From assembly GCA_011009095.1 (NCBI GenBank), contig VTPC01000620.1:54488-118487 (forward strand): 64,000 nucleotides of DNA, written 5' to 3'. The DNA is from Ignelater luminosus. Lineage: Eukaryota; Arthropoda; Insecta; Coleoptera; Elateridae. Position 1 is the first letter of the stretch; each line of letters begins with the position of its first letter. The notes below the pieces were generated by a model. That model was not told the origin of the DNA. It was given only the letters and a program-made list of their open reading frames with translations, and did no database searches. The position numbers and the translations under genes are program-made. Shown piece after piece: positions 1 to 8,397 of this stretch.

Positions 1-1839
1 GGAGTTGAATCTTTGGTTTTAAATGGAGTCAGGGTTGACGACGAAGAAAAAGTGGTAACACCGACACTCTGACTTGCAGTAATCAAACTGATGCTTTCAC
101 CATCATCTATTTTTCAGTCTTCTTCAACATCCGCTTCAAGACTGACATCAAAGCTAGCTAGTTCCAAAGATCTCTGAGAATTCTTTTTTCTAAATCAAAG
201 AATTTTTATATTACATCATATATGCTACTATGGTGGCATCAAAACTAGTCTTTATTGATAATTTTTAAAACCCGAAATGCTAACTCATTAGGATGAGCCA
301 AAAGTAAGGTAGTAAATGAAAAAACAACGCAGGGCACTTACATAATCAACATGCAAAATTTATTATTTCCTCAATAAATTTTCCCCCATCAACAGTCTGA
401 TTTAACGGCATAATTAAAAGTAATAATTATAGGATAACATTATAAGATAAATATCAAAAAACCAAGTTAAGTACTAGCCATGAAACTAATAGCGAATTGC
501 AATTAAATAAATTTAAGTCATTTATCAATGTTAAATGTAAACAACGAAAATAAGATAAATGCCACAATCCAAACAGGTGATGTTCGTATACACAGCTATA
601 TATAAAATTAAATTATTCAAAAGTTCTACTTCAACAAAATACCTATGACAATCATATAAAAAGGAAATGTTTAGCACCAGATAACTGTCTTGAAACTAAA
701 AAAAATGAATAACAACAGGTTTAGAATTTGCAAAAAAATTTAAAGAATAGAATTCAACTTTAAGTGAAATCACTAAAGTATCGGATCGTCTCTGAATTTT
801 CATGACTAAATCATTTAAGAACTTCAGTATCATTTTTCAACACGTAAACAAAAGCAGTTATACCACTGTTGGATATGAGGTTGGCAGGTAGTGTAGATCC
901 GATTCGAAGGCAGCATAAAAGTAGTAACTAGCGTTGCTAGCCGGACAGCGATGGGGAATGCCCGGTGGACTGACCAACCAGACCGTATAGAGCGTTTTTA
1001 ACCTTCAGTTTACCTTTCCAGAATTTTCTTGATCGGGTAAGACCAAAAAACTATATAAACCCGAAATTTTTTAAACAGAGCTAACTAACAAGAAAAGTAA
1101 CTTAAGCCTCCTAAGAGGTTTAACTATCCTTCACCAAATATAACTGATAATATCCTGCAGGAAACCAATAATCGTTCAGAAAGGTGAAATAACTAGGTTG
1201 CATAATTTACGAAGTCAACCAAACTTCCACTGGCCACCATACTACGCTCCTATCTTTGATAATAAAAAGTTTTAGGTTGTCGAGGATCTCCATGTACGTA
1301 CTTTTCCTATAAAATCATATATAGGCTTTGATTCTAGTGTTTAGAATAAATAGAAGCTATATGGCCCGGTAATCAATGCCCAAATTGAAAATTAAAAAAA
1401 TTTTTACAGTTGCGGCAGAAGAAAATCGTTTTTAAATTCTCCTATATAGGACACTAGTACTTAATGGTTTTACTTACAATGGAGCCCGCCGTGTCATTGA
1501 TAATGTTCTCTCTGATCATCGTTCAGTATTTTCTCTACTTGGTAAGACATACAACACTTTTGATTTCACTTCTTCCGTATATAAAAGAAGTTTCACTACT
1601 GAAAGCATTAACAGCTTTGGCAGAGCTTTGTCGCAAGAAGATTGGTCGAAACTAGCCTGACGTAGATAGTGCCTTTAATTATTTTCACGCGATATTTATG
1701 CATCACTTCAAGGTTCACTTTCCACTGCGTAGATACCTACTAGTAATAACCATTCCAATAAAGATTGGATAAATACTCGAGTAATAGTCTCTACAGTAAT
1801 AAGCAAAAAGATTTATATATCTTCAGTTAAACCTATCCT
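1..1839. other. No recognisable gene; AT-rich non-coding sequence
   Basis: I read this stretch on both strands and found no open frame with recognisable protein similarity, no tRNA-like fold and no clear repeat. A slightly less AT-rich patch lies at about 880-1000. It is most simply intergenic or intronic filler upstream of the RTE retrotransposon that begins at about 1840. Confidence 0.5.
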
Positions 1840-2457
1840 TGTGTCCCCTTGCTTCCGTACTGCTTCTGATTTCACTTTTCCACGCTTTACTGGGCCTACC
1901 TTTCTTTCTGTGTCTGTTTGGGTCCAATTGCCATATTTGCTCTGGTATTCTTGTCTCCTGCATTCGCTGTAAATGTCCATACAAATATAATTGCTTTTCT
2001 TGTATGTGATCTGTTATTCGTCAGCCAACTTCCCCTTTTTTCAGGACAACTGCATTTTTCACTCTATTCATTCATGTTATACCACAGCTTCTACACCAGA
2101 ACTCCATTTCTGTAGCTTCTAATCGTCTTTTCATATCCTTATGGACTACCCACACCTTAGCTCGACGATTGCCCTATAAATGTTTTTCTTTGTTCTTCTT
2201 GTTATCGCTTCACTCCAGAGGGTTAAATGTAATGCTTTAGAGATTTTCTATGAGAATTTCTCCAGGGGCGCTCGCTTTATTATTCTTCGTTCTCCTAACT
2301 TCCTTTATAATTTCCTCAATGCCTATATCTCGTACCATTGTATTTTGATTGTGGACATATTTGTCTGCGCTTCATCCTTAAATTCGTTTCTATCATCTGT
2401 TAGCAACTGTTCCTAGTATTCCCTCCACTAAGTTAGGTCAATTGGGTCTATCATCAG
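1840..2457 (-). pseudogene. RTE-A reverse transcriptase start fused to C-terminal domain
   Basis: Reading the minus strand from 2457, the protein shows W-R-E-Y and L-L-T-D-D-R-N-E-F-K-D-E, which is the usual lead-in to RTE reverse transcriptase. Then comes K-N-N-K-A-S-A-P-G, the decayed equivalent of the NGKAPGPD motif. It then jumps to the C-terminal domain: R-R-L-E-A-T-E-M-E-F-W, then Y-G-H-L-Q-R-M and K-K-G-R-P-S-K-A-W. The RT palm with its catalytic aspartates (FDxxKAFD, YADD) is missing, so this is an internal deletion. Several stops are present. It is non-functional but clearly assignable to the RTE group. Confidence 0.75.
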
Positions 2458-2466
2458 TATATTTTT
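2458..2466. repeat. Left target-site duplication of the GC-rich insert
   Basis: TATATTTTT here matches TATATTCTT at 3398-3406 in 8 of 9 positions. The pair flanks the GC-rich insert, and both lie within the codons of the interrupted RTE copy. Confidence 0.65.
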
Positions 2467-3397
2467 ATGGAGTCCGGCTTCGAGCGCTGCGCGAAACGGT
2501 CGACCCGGATCCAGTCGGTGCGGTAATGCACTGAAGCAGAAAAGTAAGCAGCATTCGAAGGAAATTCAACATCCGGTTGGGGGCCGGGTTGTAATTTCCA
2601 ACTCCACCTGCTGAACCCCTGCGTAATGGTCTGGGGCGCAGGGCCGGCAGGGTTCCAGTCCATTTCTCAGCCTCATCCAAACGAACTGCAACGGGGGGCA
2701 GGTCGCCTCCATTACTCCAGGACTCCACGGCTGATATCCGCGCCAGAGGATCCGCGGTATCACCAACTTCAGCTGCTGAAATTCTGCTTCCGTCCGTTAC
2801 CCCATTGGTGCTCCCCTTCTTCTTCCATCCCATTCCCTCCTAAATCCTCTCACGGCGCGAACCGTGTGGGGTTGTGTTTCTGAGAAGAACCGTTGATCAC
2901 ACCCACCCTCATTCCAATATCATATTCAACCAATCAACTTCAAATCCATTAATTATCAACCTTATCATACCTATCTTAATCAATCAATCATTTATCCACC
3001 AACGTTCCATCTTTCCACAAATAACATCAACTCCAACGCCGTTATCGCTCCACCATTTACGATATCTCCACAGTGCCGTTGTCTACATGATAATAAAAAT
3101 CCATTCAAAGAATTCGATAATCAAGAAATCCAAAAATCAAGACCGCCGATATCCATCCCAACCTACGTCAACTACAAAATTCAAGAACCGCCGCGACGCC
3201 AACGACAATACGACATCCAGCATCTCAAGCCGTCTTCACTGCCTTACCTCCAACGCCGAAGACAAATCGAACCACCATAAATCCAAGCGACGAGCATTGC
3301 GATCAGTATCCATCAATACTACTCTACTGGCTGAAGAGAGGTCGAACGACCTCTAAAGCCGTTGCGCTATGCGCGAGATTAGCGATGATTAACAAAA
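2467..3397 (+). mobile_element. GC-rich retroposon-like insertion of unknown family in RTE-A
   Basis: This 931-bp block differs sharply in composition from its surroundings. Its first 400 bases are GC- and CpG-rich; the rest is C-rich and G-poor on the plus strand. It ends in two adjacent short hairpins (3337-3376) followed by ACAAAA. It is bracketed by a 9-bp duplication (2458-2466 and 3398-3406) and splits the RTE-A reading frame, which resumes as K-N-S-K-N-I then L-M-I-D-P when it is removed. These are the marks of a retroposed element in plus orientation. A 160-codon open frame (2874-3356) is rich in H, S, T, N and I and has no recognisable domain; I do not call it a gene. It could be a non-autonomous LINE derivative, a long SINE, or the 5' part of a larger LINE. 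Confidence 0.6.
3337..3376 (+). repeat. Terminal double hairpin of the GC-rich insert
   Basis: Hairpin 1 pairs AGAGGTCG (3337-3344) with CGACCTCT (3347-3354) across a 2-nt AA loop. After the spacer AAAGCCG, hairpin 2 pairs TTGCGC (3362-3367) with GCGCGA (3371-3376), including one G-T wobble, across the loop TAT. The arrangement repeats with different stem sequences at 30053-30093, which suggests selection on structure. Elements of target-primed retroposons often carry such 3' hairpins for recognition by reverse transcriptase; that role here is inferred. Confidence 0.6.
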
Positions 3398-3406
3398 TAT
3401 ATTCTT
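3398..3406. repeat. Right target-site duplication of the GC-rich insert
   Basis: TATATTCTT, one mismatch from TATATTTTT at 2458-2466, immediately after the AACAAAA end of the insert. Confidence 0.65.
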
Positions 3407-4002
3407 AGAGTTTTTCCTTAAGCTGTTTATACACTTTCAGGTTTCTCGTGCTCTTAAATTTCTCATTATGTTATTAATTTCCCTACATTTTTCCTTCCAG
3501 CTCTCATTTATTTGCCTGCTATCTCCTTTACGATATGCCTGGCTCTGATATTATCCTTTTGTATTACCCGGGTCACCTGCTATAAGTCATTTCTAATATG
3601 CTGTTTTATTTAGTATTACCCATTTCTCCAAGCTATTTGTTCACCAATATTCCTTTTTTCTAGTACCTTTTTGAAACTTTTCTCCCAATGCTTCTTTAAC
3701 TGTTTCGCGCATTATTGCTTTCAGCTGCTTGTACATTTCATTAGCACCCTCTTCTATGTTGTTTGTCAATTTCTGTGCTAATCTCAATGTACCTCGATGT
3801 TGTAAGACCGCCATAGCTCTCTCTCTTCACTTTCATCTTTCTTTTGGTGTATAGTTGAACTGCTACAATTCATATCTATTGTAGCTTTAAGCACTCTGCA
3901 CCTCTATAAACTCGGATATCTGTAGTTTTCAATTTTGTTGTTCCCTCAGTATGACATAACCAATAATCGATCTTAGTTTTCTAGTTTGCGAAGTCCAGGT
4001 AT
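3407..4002 (-). pseudogene. RTE-A endonuclease C-terminal end and linker
   Basis: On the minus strand the block begins at about 4002 with K-Y-T-W-T-S-Q-T-R-K-L-R-S-I-I, the end of the APE-type endonuclease. The usual SDH-type segment that should follow is degraded. From about 3800 it continues into the linker: N-I-E-E-G-A-N-E-M-Y-K-Q-L-K, R-E-T-V-K-E-A-L-G-E-K, then E-Y-W and K-T-A-Y-Q-K. Frameshifts and stops interrupt it. It joins the N-terminal endonuclease block at 5856-6215 across the TIR element and the RT block at 2457 across the GC-rich insert. Confidence 0.7.
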
Positions 4003-4006
4003 ATTT
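4003..4006. repeat. Left flanking ATTT (target duplication) of the TIR element
   Basis: ATTT here and at 5852-5855 directly abut the CTGTAT ends of the terminal inverted repeats. Deleting the element and one ATTT restores in-frame endonuclease codons (I-H-K-Y-T-W) on the minus strand, which supports a 4-bp target duplication despite its low complexity. Confidence 0.7.
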
Positions 4007-4046
4007 CTGTATGTAAGAAGCAATTGGGCTGAAGTCCACTTTTTAA
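4007..4046 (+). repeat. Left terminal inverted repeat
   Basis: Begins CTGTATGTAAGAAGCAATTG. Compared with the reverse complement of 5812-5851 it differs at about four positions over 40 bases. The outermost CTGTAT is conserved at both ends. Confidence 0.8.
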
Positions 4047-4185
4047 ATCATTTTTGGACTTAAAATACTCTTTCTTGTTTATGGTAGAAAGGCTGAAGTC
4101 CCAGATTCAATAATAAAGAAACTACATCAAATTAAAAAGGCCCAAGTCCCATAGTTTTTAACTGCATAAAGAATGAAGTCCCACT
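4030..4185 (+). repeat. Subterminal AAGTCC motif repeats
   Basis: Four copies of AAGTCC followed by A or CA start at 4032, 4096, 4144 and 4176; the core GCTGAAGTCC occurs in the first two. The first lies within the TIR. A related AAAGTCCCCA is at about 5695 inside the right half. Arrays like this often serve as transposase binding sites in DNA transposons; that function is inferred. Confidence 0.55.
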
Positions 4186-4739
4186 TACGCCTCTATGCTT
4201 TTTAACAAACGTCTCTGTTTTGTTAGCGGCGTAAGGATATAAACGGGACATCAGCCTTTCTGCCTCTAAAGATTTCGCAAGCTACGTGTTCAGACCCTTC
4301 AATAGACATATTTTAAAATATTTTCAGGCAAGATTTGCCCAGAAAAGCTTTCTATGTCAATTATGTTTTTCTAAAATGACGTTTATACATTTGTTCCTTT
4401 ACAATTTATGGCTCACATACATTCATATACTTTAGTTTTCTACAGTTTATGGCTGACAGCAGGAAGTTTAAATTTTTGTAACTTTAAAAACCATAAACTT
4501 GATAGAAAGTCTCTTTTTTAGAATTTAATTGTTTTGATTTCAACGATACCATCGTTGGGCGCATCCCTGCTATGCTCATATAAACTCACCTTTTCTTTAA
4601 CGATATACTTCGCCTTGGCCAAATGCATGGGCCAGGGTATAATTTTTGGTATATATCGGTGAAAAGAACATTAATGATAAAACAAAAATATGAATTGGTG
4701 AACATTCTTTATTAAAATACACAAACAAATTAATATTTA

Positions 4740-5115
4740 GCGCTCCAATCCCTCGCTTTAATAACAGCAACAATGTGGTTTGGTATACTATTGACAAGTT
4801 TCTCACATGTCTCCACTAACGTTTTATTGCTTCTATGCGCATTTTCTTATTTCTATATTCTGTCTTGGCAATTTTCCGCAAAAGTAAGAAGCTATGATTA
4901 AATTAATCATAAAAAGCTTGAGTAGAAATTCAAGGATTGATGTGATGATTAAAACATTATACAAATCTTAGAATTATTTCGATATTAGATTCGTCAGATC
5001 ACAGAACTTTGGCTCAATCTTCAACTCTCTAATGCTAGTACTTTTTGGCCCACGATAAATGCCCTTTCTTCTGCCGTTCGTTGAGCAAAGGCTTCTTGCA
5101 GGCATTCAAGTGATT
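4740..5115 (-). pseudogene. Tc1-like transposase remnant, internally deleted
   Basis: Minus-strand frames give K-K-P-L-L-N-E-R-Q-K-K-G-H-L, then A-K-V-L-stop-S-D-E-S-N-I-E-I, the second catalytic aspartate region of Tc1 transposases with the expected tryptophan replaced by a stop. After only about 150 bases comes the C-terminal signature L-V-E-T-C-E-K-L-V-N-S-I-P-N and V-I-K-A-R-D-W-S-A-K-Y. About 130 residues normally separate these, so the segment with the remaining catalytic residues is largely gone. No terminal inverted repeats could be seen. It lies inside the 4007-5851 element, so it probably inserted there. Confidence 0.65.
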
Positions 5116-5289
5116 GCAGGCGTCTTTACACTTTCACTTTACACAGAAAAATGCAAAGAAGAAAATAGACATGAAGATATGATTGCAAAAAATGGCTTTA
5201 CAGGAAAGAAATTAATGAAGGATTCAATCTCAGTCTTTATCAACCATCCACAGGCGCGTACGATCATTGTAATCATTTTATTAAAATCT

Positions 5290-5811
5290 TAAGGGAGGTA
5301 CTTCGAAGCTAAGAAATAAAATATTAAAGAGCAACAGAGGAAACATCACCAAGAGGCAGACCTTAGATACAAACTAAAAAGCCAAGATAAGGAAGATGCA
5401 AACAAGAGCAATCTGGAAAAAATGGTGGTCGTGGTAGATTTACAAGAATGTTTACCTCCTTGTTAAAGCAACTCACCTTCGTTTTATCTACGAAAATTTT
5501 GGACTTTAAATTTAACAATATATTTACAGGGCAGTCTTGAAAGGCAAGGTTTGAGAGTTGGAAACGAGATATCCTCGAGTATCATAAAGTGAGCTTTGGA
5601 AAACTTGTTGCAGAACTTACGATATGGTCGGACAGCTGCACTGGCCAAAATAGGAATAAAATGATAATTCCTGCGTACATGTGGTTGCTGAATAAAGTCC
5701 CCACCTTAAAAATAATAAATCGTAAGTATCTACTGAAAGGTCACACCCACATGGAAGCAGATGCGGTCCATGGAATAATTGAAAGAAAATGAAAAAGCCT
5801 CCTGTAGAGTT
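5290..5811 (+). pseudogene. Remnant of an uncharacterised transposon-associated family (WSDxCxGQNRN motif; DUF7869-like)
   Basis: Plus-strand frames read H-H-Q-E-A-D-L-R-Y-K-L-K, then V-V-V-V-D-L-Q-E-C-L-P, and, in the best block (5589-5792), T-I-W-S-D-S-C-T-G-Q-N-R-N-K followed by K-Y-L-L-K-G-H-T-H-M-E-A-D-A-V and I-I-E-R-K. These match, from memory, a family present in many copies in insect genomes, which I believe is catalogued as DUF7869; the name needs checking. Spaced D/N/H residues recall an RNase H-like nuclease fold, but that is inference. The frame is broken by shifts and stops, and the C-terminal part is missing because the right TIR starts about 20 bases after the last recognisable residues. 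The 41.1-42.4 kb region holds a longer relative. Confidence 0.65.
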
Positions 5812-5851
5812 TTCAAAAGTAGACTTCAGCCCAATTGCTTCTCATATACAG
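5812..5851 (-). repeat. Right terminal inverted repeat
   Basis: Reverse complement begins CTGTATATGAGAAGCAATTG and matches the left TIR at 4007-4046 at about 36 of 40 positions. Confidence 0.8.
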
Positions 5852-5855
5852 ATTT
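5852..5855. repeat. Right flanking ATTT of the TIR element
   Basis: Matches ATTT at 4003-4006; see the element entry for the frame-restoration argument. Confidence 0.7.
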
Positions 5856-6215
5856 ATGGATGCTCTTATGAGGAAGGTATTCATTCATTATTGGTAGGGA
5901 AAAATCTTCGAACACATTGTCTATCATTCGTTCACCATTTTTATTTAATATCTCGTAGAATTCATCTTTCTTTTCCATCACTGCATCCTTTGTAGGTGCA
6001 TAAACTCTCACTATTACATCTCTGCCATTTATTTGCATTTCTATTATTAATTTTTCATTGGCTGGATTCCAGCTGTTGACGTATTTTTCTAGCTTCTTCT
6101 CAATGGTTACTGCTACCACAGCTTTGGCTCGTTTGGGTTTTTCAACACCACTATACACATAAAGGTAATCGTTTTTGTGTTCAGAGTAAATCAATAGTAA
6201 TAATCTCAAAATCAA
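5856..6215 (-). pseudogene. RTE-A endonuclease N-terminal part
   Basis: A long minus-strand open frame reads Y-S-G-V-E-K-P-K-R-A-K-A, V-N-S-W-N-P-A-N-E-K-L-I-I, then R-V-Y-A-P-T-K-D and K-K-D-E-F-Y-E-I-L. These are hallmarks of the APE-type endonuclease of RTE LINEs. The GDFN motif region with the catalytic aspartate and asparagine is missing between N-K-N-G-E-R and I-M-N-E-Y-L-P-H-K. It ends at I-H-K, where the TIR element interrupts it; the continuation Y-T-W starts at about 4002. The upstream end is truncated before the catalytic first strand. Confidence 0.75.
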
Positions 6216-8276
6216 AGTAAATGGACAGTTTACTGGAAACTACCATTTCCCGCAGATGCATTTAATAAGTTTTTCATAAATGCTCCATTACGCATTGTTA
6301 GTAACCTACCTCGGTGTAGCTTTAACAATAATCAGCCTATTAGTTCATCATTAACTAATGTTAAGTCTTGTCTTTATACTTCTCAGGAATCTGCTATTAA
6401 TTTTATGCAAATTAAGTTAAAGAATAAAGAGGTTTATAAAAGAAATCATTCGGAAGAGTATCAAATTAGCGGCCAATAACTTTTCTAAAATGTATGAAAT
6501 CTGTTTTTTAAATAGGCATCGAGGTTTTTTAAATGACAGAAATGTTCTTTTAAACAGTCAGTTTTCGACTTAAAATATGAAAACTATTTCGGGATTCTCT
6601 CTTAAATTGTTGTTTCTTAAAAAGCATTCTCTTTATTCAACATTTGATTGCTTTTAAAAACGTTTTACACAATTAATAATACTACAACATATCAGCAGGA
6701 TGTAATCTTACTAAAAGTATCACACTCAATATAATAGAAATAGTATCGATCCGTAATAGCATGGGGACGCAGCTATAGAAAAAGTTTTCTGATCAATGGA
6801 GCTCATCTGTCAAACCCTATATTGTAGTCAACAACTTATTTATAACAAATAGTAATTTTTCATGCCCTAAATATTTGAAAAACTTACATAATAACACTCT
6901 CAATTCGACATCGCTTTTATACAACTTCAATTTTTTAAAGTGGCGTGCCTTTTAAGGATTGTAAATGGCAAGCAATAAAAACCGATGAGGAAAAAAAAGG
7001 TTCTTAAACTGTTAACTTAATTTTATGTTGTGTTAATACCCAGAATGTTATTGCCAAGTAGAGTTTTAATTGAATATTCATGGTATACAAACCCGTTAGG
7101 TCAGACTCACTAATAGAGCCTCACACTTTCAACTGTTTAGATTCATATCAATTCAAGAAATGTGTATTTTATTCGGTTGTCAAGTTAAATATTTAATCTT
7201 TTAGTTGAAGAATTTATAAATAAGCCATTTTCGTTAGTAATTACCAGTTCCCACAACGCTTTATGTTATGTCGACAAGATTGTTTACAAGAAAAGGCTGC
7301 AACGCTGTCATACGTTATACAAATAAATCTACTTTTTTTCTACAAAACATTTGGTTAAAATGATAAGTAGTTAGTAGTACATAAGAGCATTAAATGTTTA
7401 GAATTATTTTAAGGAAATGAGTCTATTGGAATGAGCACAAATTATTTTATTAGGCAATCAAGTTGTTTGTTTAACTACTTTGTAATTGCGGGTTTATTTC
7501 TAACTTTGTGCTGTTTTAAGAGCCATTTAAACGACATGTACGGGATAAAGTGCTTATAAATGTCTTTGTGCTAATTTTAGTATTAGCAATTAGACAAAAT
7601 ATTGTGGACATTCCTTGTTGTAATTTAGATTGCGATAGTGGAAATTAGTTAAGTATTAGGTCGATTTAAATCTGGTTCCTTCTACCTTCCTCTTGCCAAT
7701 AGTAATTATCAGGTAGATTGTATTTTTATAAATTTAATTTCTACCTTGAAAAACCACAAAACCGACATTATATCTGCTTCCGCATGTCACTCTGCAATTC
7801 TTTGTGCTTAATATAAAAGTCCACTGAACCGAGCAAGACGATTGTAGAATTTTATAAAATACGTCAGTTACTGTGTATTTGATGTGTCTAATTAGTGCAG
7901 ATTAATATAAACTTACTGGTATTAAATATTGAATATTTAATACAGTTAGATAGTTTACACATAAATTAATAGTTTCCTGCTGATATGCTGTCTACAACTT
8001 TAAGAATCTATCAATTACGATCTTATGATGTAAATTTACCTATCAGTAGTTTGAAATTTATTAGAACCATAAAGTTCAGAGGGATTTGGTAGATAACAAT
8101 AATTTTGTTTCTATTTAGTTAATAATTCTATGTAACCCCAGTTTGTTAGATTATTGTGTATTGAAACAATGAATATCTGTTGTAGTATATACTTCCAGAC
8201 TGCTGAATAAAGAAATATTTAAAAAAGCGACTCGTAAAATTTAAAAGCGGTTTATAATTATTATCATCAAAATTAC
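6216..8276. other. No recognisable gene
   Basis: AT-rich sequence with dense stops in all frames. I see no protein similarity, tRNA or repeat apart from a short AT palindrome at 7920-7942. Confidence 0.5.
7920..7942. repeat. 23-bp perfect AT palindrome
   Basis: TATTAAATATT and AATATTTAATA flank a single central G. In AT-rich DNA this can arise by chance; no function is claimed. Confidence 0.5.
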
Positions 8277-8397
8277 AGTGGGTCCAAAGTTATTTTACAG
8301 CACAGAAAGTTGCACACGTTTCTGAAATATTTCAGTGCTCTTTATCTGATATTTCAGAAACATCTCTGAAACTTTCGAGCTGTTTTGGGTCTACTTT
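8277..8397. repeat. Imperfect inverted repeat (MITE-like hairpin)
   Basis: The left arm (8277-8331) and the reverse complement of the right arm (8349-8397) share AGTRGRYCCAAA, CAGC, GAAAGTT and GTTTCTGAAATAT in the same order with small gaps. The whole can fold into one long hairpin of about 120 nt. It could be a foldback MITE or a structured RNA precursor; no target duplication is obvious. Confidence 0.5.

Larger units (their letters stand above)
4007..5851 (+). mobile_element. TIR transposon of unassigned superfamily carrying a WSDxCxGQNRN-family gene remnant
   Basis: The element has about 40-bp terminal inverted repeats (4007-4046 and 5812-5851) that match at about 36 of 40 positions and start with CTGTAT. 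It is flanked by ATTT on both sides and interrupts the RTE-A endonuclease cleanly. The left end has four subterminal copies of an AAGTCC motif. Inside are a decayed Tc1-like transposase on the minus strand (4740-5115), best explained as a further insertion, and on the plus strand (5290-5811) the remnant of an uncharacterised protein family that runs right up to the right TIR. That family member is therefore the candidate transposase. 4190-4740 shows no recognisable coding. I cannot match this TIR and 4-bp target site to a superfamily with confidence. Confidence 0.7.
1840..6215 (-). mobile_element. RTE-type non-LTR retrotransposon (RTE-A), decayed, carrying two later insertions
   Basis: On the minus strand three separated blocks join into one RTE-like protein in the correct order: endonuclease N-terminal part (6215 to 5856), endonuclease end plus linker (4002 to about 3407), and the start of the reverse transcriptase plus C-terminus (2457 to 1840). 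Both gaps are insertions. One is a TIR element (4007-5851, flanked by ATTT); the other is a GC-rich element (2467-3397, flanked by TATATTYTT). At each junction the RTE codons resume in frame when the insert and one flank copy are removed. The copy is 5'-truncated inside the endonuclease, has scattered stops, and lacks most of the reverse transcriptase palm. RTE elements move by target-primed reverse transcription using an APE-type endonuclease and RT; this copy cannot. Confidence 0.8.

Noticed and set aside
2874..3356. 160-codon plus-strand frame as a gene
   Set aside because: It has biased H/S/T/N/I composition in a C-rich, G-poor strand, no domain, and lies wholly inside a retroposon-like insert.
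3991..3997. An extra AAGTCC copy just left of the TIR element as part of the subterminal array
   Set aside because: It lies outside the ATTT flank, within codons of the RTE endonuclease, so the match is coincidental.
5059..5292. 77-codon plus-strand frame as part of the WSDxC gene
   Set aside because: Its first half is antisense to the Tc1 transposase remnant, so most of it is a shadow frame; only sequence after about 5290 shows family residues.
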